NCBI RefSeq assembly: GCF_001557215.1
Contig: NZ_LSJM01000130.1
Coordinates: 1 to 30,168 of the forward strand
Direction of reading: 5' to 3'
DNA length: 30,168 nucleotides
DNA from: Sphingomonas sp. CCH9-E2
GTDB lineage: Bacteria > Pseudomonadota > Alphaproteobacteria > Sphingomonadales > Sphingomonadaceae
Shown in pieces: positions 25,854 through 30,168 of this stretch. Below the pieces are notes generated by a model. That model saw only the letters and a program-made list of their open reading frames with translations. It was not told where the DNA came from and did not search any database. Position 1 is the stretch's first letter; each line of letters starts with the position of its first letter. The position numbers and the translations under genes were made by a program.

Positions 25854-25933
25854 AGCGTGGTCGTCCTGTAACAGTAGATACTTTTCCAATGCCGGGGGTT
25901 CACCCCGCAGAGATCAGCCGATAGACCGTGGCC

Positions 25934-27139
25934 ATGGGGCTGAACGCAATCGAAGCCGCCGCAGTCGAGGCGGCCCGTGCCGCGCCGATGCTGGCGCAGG
26001 TCGAGCGCTGGGTCGCGGTCAACAGCGGCACACGCAATCTGGACGGGCTGGCGACGATGGCGGGGCTGCTCGCCGACGCCTTTGCCGCGCTGCCCGGTGA
26101 CCTCGCACTGGTCGAACCCGCGCCGGTCGAGATGGTCGATAGCAGCGGCGTGGTGCAATCGCTCGCCCATGGCCGCCACCTCCACCTGCGCGTGCGACCG
26201 CAAGCGCCAGTGCAGATGCTGTTCACCGGCCATATGGACACGGTGTTCCCCGCCGATCACCCGTTCCAGACCGCGACCTGGCTGCCCGATGGCATCCTCA
26301 ACGCGCCCGGCGCGACCGACATGAAGGGCGGACTGTCGCTGATGCTTGCCGCCCTGTGCGCGGTCGAAACCACGCCCGCCGCCGCACGCTTCGGCTATGA
26401 GGTCGTGATCAATTCGGACGAGGAAACCGGCTCCTTCGCCTCTGCCGCGCTGATCGCCCAAGCCGCGAAGAATAAGGTCGCCGCACTCACCTACGAACCC
26501 GCACTGCCCGACGGCACGCTGGCGGGCGCGCGTGGCGGCACCGGGAACTTCTCCATCGTCGTTCGCGGGCGTAGCGCGCACGCCGGTCGCAACCCGCGCG
26601 ACGGGCGCAACGCGGTCGTCGCTGCCGCCGATCTCGCGCTGCGCCTGTCGCAGCTGATGACCGACGATCTGTCGGTAAACCCGGCCCGGATCGAGGGCGG
26701 CGGCCCGAACAATGTCGTCCCCGACCTCGCCATCCTCCGCGTCAATTTCCGGCCCGCCTCACCCGACGCGATCCAGCGCGCCGGAGCCGCCGTCCACGCC
26801 CTCGCCGAGACCATTGCCGCCGAACACGACGTCTCGGTCCATGTCCATGGCGGCTTCAACCGCCCGCCCAAGCCGCTCGACCCCGGAGCCGAGCGCCTGT
26901 TCGGGCTGGTCAAACAGGCTGGCGCCGATCTCGACATCCCCGTCGCCTGGAAAGCGACCGGCGGGGTGTGCGATGGCAACAACATCGCTGCGTGCGGCGT
27001 CCCGGTCGTGGACACGATGGGCGCACGCGGCGGCGCCATTCATTCGCAGGAGGAATTTCTGATCCCCGACAGCCTGCCCGAACGTGCCGCCCTGTCGGCG
27101 CTGACCATCCTGCGCATCATCGAAAAGGGCCGCGTATGA
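25934..27139 (+). CDS. M20-family metallohydrolase in the arginine succinyltransferase operon
   Basis: A 401-residue zinc hydrolase of the M20/ArgE/CPG2 group. Metal and catalytic motifs: GHMDTVFP (H100, D102), the bridging Asp in GATDMKGG (D129), NSDEETGS (E163, E164), and a final His in GAIHSQEEF. The dimerisation domain (FSIVVRGRSAHAGRNPRDGRNAV) lies between. The start is ATG 25934; GTG 25928 is possible and neither has a good ribosome site. Its stop overlaps the astA start (ATGA), and astB follows, so it probably acts in the arginine succinyltransferase pathway. The last step there, succinylglutamate to glutamate plus succinate, is normally done by AstE, an unrelated enzyme family. The M20 enzyme may perform it here; this is inference from context. 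Confidence 0.85.
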   Translation: MGLNAIEAAAVEAARAAPMLAQVERWVAVNSGTRNLDGLATMAGLLADAFAALPGDLALVEPAPVEMVDSSGVVQSLAHGRHLHLRVRPQAPVQMLFTGHMDTVFPADHPFQTATWLPDGILNAPGATDMKGGLSLMLAALCAVETTPAAARFGYEVVINSDEETGSFASAALIAQAAKNKVAALTYEPALPDGTLAGARGGTGNFSIVVRGRSAHAGRNPRDGRNAVVAAADLALRLSQLMTDDLSVNPARIEGGGPNNVVPDLAILRVNFRPASPDAIQRAGAAVHALAETIAAEHDVSVHVHGGFNRPPKPLDPGAERLFGLVKQAGADLDIPVAWKATGGVCDGNNIAACGVPVVDTMGARGGAIHSQEEFLIPDSLPERAALSALTILRIIEKGRV

Positions 27140-28146
27140 CCTTCATCATCCGCCCCGCCCGCGCCGACGATCTTCAGCATCTCTATGAGATGGCCAAGCT
27201 CACCGGCGGCGGCTTCACCAACCTCCCCCCCGAAAAGCCCGCGCTGAAGGCCAAGCTGGAGCGCAGCGCGGAGGCGTTCGCGCGCACCGACGACGCCAAG
27301 AAGGACGAGCTGTTCGTCCTCGTCCTCGAAAACACTGTGACCCAGGAAGTGCGCGGCACCTGTCAGATCTTCACCCAGGTCGGTCAGCGTTGGCCCTTCT
27401 ATTCCTACCGCATCGGCACGGTGACCAAGCATAGCGAAGCGCTCAACCGCACCTTCCGCGCCGAGATCCTCAACCTCGTCAACGATCTGGAGGGATCGAG
27501 CGAGGTCGGCGGGCTGTTCCTTCACCCGGGCGAGCGCGCCGGGGGCCTCGGCATGCTCCTCGCGCGCAGCCGGTATCTGTTCATCGCGATGCACCGCGCG
27601 CGCTTTGCCGACCGCATCCTCGCCGAATTGCGCGGCGTGATCGACGAAGCGGGCGGATCGCCCTTCTGGGACGGCGTCGCCGGGCGCTTCTTCGGCATGA
27701 GCTTCCAGCAGGCGGACGAGTTCAACGCGATCCACGGCAACCAGTTCATCGCTGACCTGATGCCCCGCCACCCGGTCTATACCGCGATGCTGACCGACCA
27801 TGCCCGCAGCGTCATCGGCGTCCCCCACCCGTCGGGTCGCGCGGCGATGCGGATGCTGGAGCATGAAGGCTTCGCGTTCGAAAATTACATCGACATTTTC
27901 GACGGCGGCCCGACCATGACCGCGCGCACCGACCAGGTGATGACCATCCGCGATTGCCGGACCCAGCCGGTGGCGGAGATCGCCCCGGGCGGCGACGCCA
28001 GCATCATCGCATGCGGCACGCTCGGCGACTTCCGCGCCTGTCACGGGCGGGTCGCAGGCGGCGACAACGGCGTGACGCTCGACCCAGCTGCCGCCTCTTT
28101 GCTCGACATCGCGCCGGGACAGGATATTTGCCATGCCCCGCGTTGA
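27136..28146 (+). CDS. astA: Arginine N-succinyltransferase
   Basis: A 336-residue acyltransferase that catalyses the first step of the ammonia-producing arginine succinyltransferase pathway: succinyl-CoA plus arginine gives N2-succinylarginine. It has a GNAT-like fold. Family marks include FIIRPARADDLQHLYEMAKLTGGGFTNLPP, FYSYRIGTVTKHSEALN, EVGGLFLHPGERAGGLGMLLARSRYLFIA, SPFWDGVAGRFFGMSFQQADEFNAIHGNQFIADLMPRHPVYT, and GRAAMRMLEHEGFAFENYIDIFDGGPTM. It overlaps the M20 gene upstream by 4 bp and astB downstream by 14 bp. The substrate succinyl-CoA links it with the TCA operon at the other end of the window. Confidence 0.96.
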   Translation: MTFIIRPARADDLQHLYEMAKLTGGGFTNLPPEKPALKAKLERSAEAFARTDDAKKDELFVLVLENTVTQEVRGTCQIFTQVGQRWPFYSYRIGTVTKHSEALNRTFRAEILNLVNDLEGSSEVGGLFLHPGERAGGLGMLLARSRYLFIAMHRARFADRILAELRGVIDEAGGSPFWDGVAGRFFGMSFQQADEFNAIHGNQFIADLMPRHPVYTAMLTDHARSVIGVPHPSGRAAMRMLEHEGFAFENYIDIFDGGPTMTARTDQVMTIRDCRTQPVAEIAPGGDASIIACGTLGDFRACHGRVAGGDNGVTLDPAAASLLDIAPGQDICHAPR

Positions 28147-29392
28147 GATCAATTTCGACGGGATCATCGGCCCCAGTCACAATTATGCCGGCCTCAGCCA
28201 CGGCAACCTCGCCGCCACGCGCAACCGGGGGGCGGTGTCGCAGCCGCGCGCGGCGGCGCTGCAAGGGATCGCCAAGATGCGCGCCAACCTCGCACTCGGG
28301 CTGACCCAGGGCATCCTGCTCCCCCATGCCCGGCCCGACCAGCGCTGGCTGAGCAGCCTCGCCACGACCTATGCCGATGCCGCGCCGCATCTTCAGGCCC
28401 AAGCGCTGTCGGCGTCGGCGATGTGGGCCGCCAACGCCGCCACCGTCTCGCCCGCGCCCGACACTGCGGACGGCCGCTGTCACCTCAGCGTCGCCAATCT
28501 GGTGACGATGCCGCATCGCAGCCATGAATGGCCAGAGACGCTCGCTCAGCTCCGCCTTGCCTTTGCGCACGATGCCTTCCGCGTCCACGGCCCCGTCCCC
28601 GCCCCGTTCGGCGACGAAGGAGCGGCCAATCACATGCGCCTCGCCGCAGAGCACGACGCGCCCGGCGTCGAGATCTTCGTCTATGGCATCAGCGGCGGCC
28701 CCTTCCCCGCGCGCCAGCATCGCGAGGCGAGCGAAGCGGTTGCCCGCCGTCACACCCTCGACCCCGCCCGCACGATGTTCGTGCAACAGTCCGAAGCGGC
28801 GATCGCCGCGGGTGCCTTCCACAATGACGTTGTCGCGGTCGCCAACGCCAACGTCCTGTTCGCGCACGAACTGGCCTTTGCCGACAAGCATGCCTTCTAC
28901 GCCGATCTGCGCGGCATGATGCCCGGCGTCGAGATCGTCGAGGTGCCCGCAGCCGAAGTCAGCCTGTCCGACGCGATCAGCTCTTACCTGTTCAACGCCC
29001 AACTGGTGACGCTGCCCGGCGGCGAGACCGGGCTGATCCTCCCCACCGAAGCCCGCGATACGCCGAGCGTCTGGGGCTGGCTGGAGCGCCATGTCGCCGG
29101 CAACGGGCCGATCCGGCACCTCGAAGTGGTCGATGTCCGCCAGTCGATGGCCAATGGCGGCGGCCCGGCCTGCCTGCGCCTGCGCGTCGTTGCCGACCCA
29201 GTGACCGTCGATCCGCGCTTTCTGGTCGATCCGGCCAAGCTCGACCGCATCGCGGCGGTCATCGACGCGCACTGGCCCGAAACGATTGCGCAGGACGAGA
29301 TCGGCGACCCGGCACTCATCGCGCGCATCGCTACCGCGCGCGCCGCACTGCTCGACCTGCTCGGGATCGACCCAGCGCACCTGTCGGGTTAA
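28133..29392 (+). CDS. astB: N-succinylarginine dihydrolase
   Basis: A 419-residue enzyme of the amidinotransferase superfamily that converts N2-succinylarginine to succinylornithine, CO2 and ammonia. It begins EINFDGIIGPSHNYAGLSHGN, typical of AstB. The catalytic triad positions are visible as E162 (FGDEGAANHMR), H230 (GAFHNDVVAVAN) and C347 (NGGGPACLRLR). The length matches the family. The first 14 bases overlap the end of astA. The later pathway genes astC and astD do not follow within the window; the next frame is an unrelated small membrane protein. Confidence 0.96.
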   Translation: MPRVEINFDGIIGPSHNYAGLSHGNLAATRNRGAVSQPRAAALQGIAKMRANLALGLTQGILLPHARPDQRWLSSLATTYADAAPHLQAQALSASAMWAANAATVSPAPDTADGRCHLSVANLVTMPHRSHEWPETLAQLRLAFAHDAFRVHGPVPAPFGDEGAANHMRLAAEHDAPGVEIFVYGISGGPFPARQHREASEAVARRHTLDPARTMFVQQSEAAIAAGAFHNDVVAVANANVLFAHELAFADKHAFYADLRGMMPGVEIVEVPAAEVSLSDAISSYLFNAQLVTLPGGETGLILPTEARDTPSVWGWLERHVAGNGPIRHLEVVDVRQSMANGGGPACLRLRVVADPVTVDPRFLVDPAKLDRIAAVIDAHWPETIAQDEIGDPALIARIATARAALLDLLGIDPAHLSG

Positions 29393-29467
29393 TTGACAGG
29401 TAACCATAGCCGTTAATGCGAAACCGGCCAATTCCGTATTTGGCCCGGGTCTTGCGTAACGATTTCC

Positions 29468-29683
29468 ATGCTGTCACGCATCAAACGCCTCTTCACGATC
29501 AAGACACGATTCGAGGCGTTTGCCGTGATTTACGGCCTTGGGGTCGGGGCGGTCGATCGCGGCATTCACTATCTGGAGCAATATCCCGGCTTTGGCGGAT
29601 GGCTGCTGTTCGCGGTCTGCCCCATCGCGGTGTTCATGGCGGGCGCGCGGATCCTGGATTCGCTCGATGCCGGGATCGAATAG
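29468..29683 (+). CDS. Small membrane protein, 71 residues, unknown
   Basis: A 71-residue protein with a basic N-terminus (MLSRIKRLFTIKTRFEAFAV) and two hydrophobic stretches, AFAVIYGLGVGAV (about 17-29) and GGWLLFAVCPIAVFMAGARIL (about 43-63), so one or two membrane segments. I do not assign a family. The composition and hydrophobic pattern look like a real gene, and no other frame here competes. No Shine-Dalgarno is visible before the ATG. A TTGACA box (29393-29398) lies just after the astB stop, with TAATGC 15 bp beyond it, a possible but short-spaced promoter. The gap to the next gene is 45 bp. Confidence 0.65.
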   Translation: MLSRIKRLFTIKTRFEAFAVIYGLGVGAVDRGIHYLEQYPGFGGWLLFAVCPIAVFMAGARILDSLDAGIE

Positions 29684-29728
29684 GCGAATTCAAGGACAGG
29701 TCTGTCGGGGGACGGACCGGGTGGGGAG

Positions 29729-30168
29729 ATGAGAGTGCGGTTGTTTCGGGGCATGTTCACGGCGCTGGCCGCTCAGGCACTGCTGATCGTCGCGGTGGGC
29801 GGCGGCCTGCTGCTGTGGAATGTGTACACCACGAGCGAACGCGCGATGCGTAATCGCGATGCCGCGCAGCTGGACGGCTTCGCGGCTCTGGCCGCCGAAG
29901 CAGCCGCGGCGGGCAAGCCCTATGACCGCATCATCGCCGAGCTGGACCAGCGCGATCCGCATGTGCTTGGCGGGCGGGTGGCGATCATCGGGGCGGGCGA
30001 CCGGCTGCTCGGGGGTCCCGCCGCCGGACCGGCCTTGCTTGAGCGGCCGATCGTCGTCGGTGGTCGCACCGCCGCCTATGCCCGCATCGTGCGCGCGCCG
30101 CAGCTCGCCGACCGCGACCGCATCTTGCTACGCGATCATTATATCGGCATCGGCGCGATCCTGGCGGG
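29729..30168 (+). CDS. Membrane protein N-terminus, probable sensor histidine kinase (cut by window edge)
   Basis: An ATG at 29729 with GGGGAG directly upstream opens a frame that runs off the end after 146 codons. The N-terminus has a membrane helix (MFTALAAQALLIVAVGGGLLLW, about residues 9-30), then a periplasmic region of about 100 residues (TSERAMRNRDAAQLDGFAAL...YDRIIAELDQRDPHVLGGRVAI) and the start of a second helix (YIGIGAILA). This two-helix layout with a short alpha/beta sensor segment resembles sensor histidine kinases, but the HAMP and kinase domains would lie outside the window, so the call rests on topology alone. Confidence 0.55.
   Translation, partial: MRVRLFRGMFTALAAQALLIVAVGGGLLLWNVYTTSERAMRNRDAAQLDGFAALAAEAAAAGKPYDRIIAELDQRDPHVLGGRVAIIGAGDRLLGGPAAGPALLERPIVVGGRTAAYARIVRAPQLADRDRILLRDHYIGIGAILA

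Noticed and set aside
25889..25924. An 11-codon frame (MPGVHPAEISR) with a small hairpin before the M20 gene, as a leader peptide
   Set aside because: No ribosome-binding site, only a five-pair hairpin, and no run of arginine or glutamate codons that would link it to the pathway.

Overview
The window is chromosomal DNA of high GC content, tightly packed, with many 1-14 nt overlaps between adjacent genes. Gene content points to an alphaproteobacterium, most likely a sphingomonad (Sphingomonas or a close relative). Supporting signs are the mdh/sucD/sucA/sucB/lpdA cluster, the M20-astA-astB cluster, the MHS-type transporter with a long loop, and palindromic repeats of the CCCTCTCCC/GGGAGAGGG type. 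Genus is inference from gene families; no rRNA is present to confirm it.

Layout. Bases 1-3680: TRIC-type channel (cut by the window edge), DUF1275 membrane protein coupled to a YghZ/Gpr-type aldo-keto reductase, and an exported serine hydrolase. 3751-5685: membrane-bound GGDEF protein with a broken active-site motif and an intact inhibitory-site motif. 5746-15197, all on the minus strand: a TCA-cycle operon read as mdh, exported unknown, sucD, sucA, sucB, DUF1877 gene, lpdA, unknown. sucC is not among them. A palindrome-rich element of about 147 bp separates sucD from sucA. 15351-16964: FAD-dependent dehydrogenase of the COG2509 type. 17098-18696: MHS-family transporter.

18732-20570 is the strangest gene. 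The first ~148 codons are the N-terminal part of alanine racemase; the rest is a DHA2/EmrB-type transporter lacking its first membrane helix. At the same point the plus strand changes from G-rich to C-rich. This marks a rearrangement breakpoint, a replication-related switch that broke two genes, or an assembly misjoin.

20574-21229: a VapC/VapB toxin-antitoxin pair with a perfect 12-bp palindrome as likely operator. 21272-22297: asd, preceded by a possible 16-codon Thr/Arg/Ile-rich leader peptide and a long hairpin that suggests attenuation. 22640-25853: esterase, rppH and a DUF481 outer-membrane protein overlapping stop-to-start, then a Sel1-repeat protein. 25934-29392: an arginine succinyltransferase pathway operon (M20 hydrolase, astA, astB), in which the M20 enzyme may do the job of AstE. 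29468-30168: a 71-residue membrane protein and the start of a probable sensor histidine kinase.

Metabolically, the window links the central TCA segment (2-oxoglutarate to oxaloacetate), arginine catabolism (which feeds glutamate and succinate into the cycle) and the aspartate pathway (asd). All calls come from reading the sequence; no database search was run.
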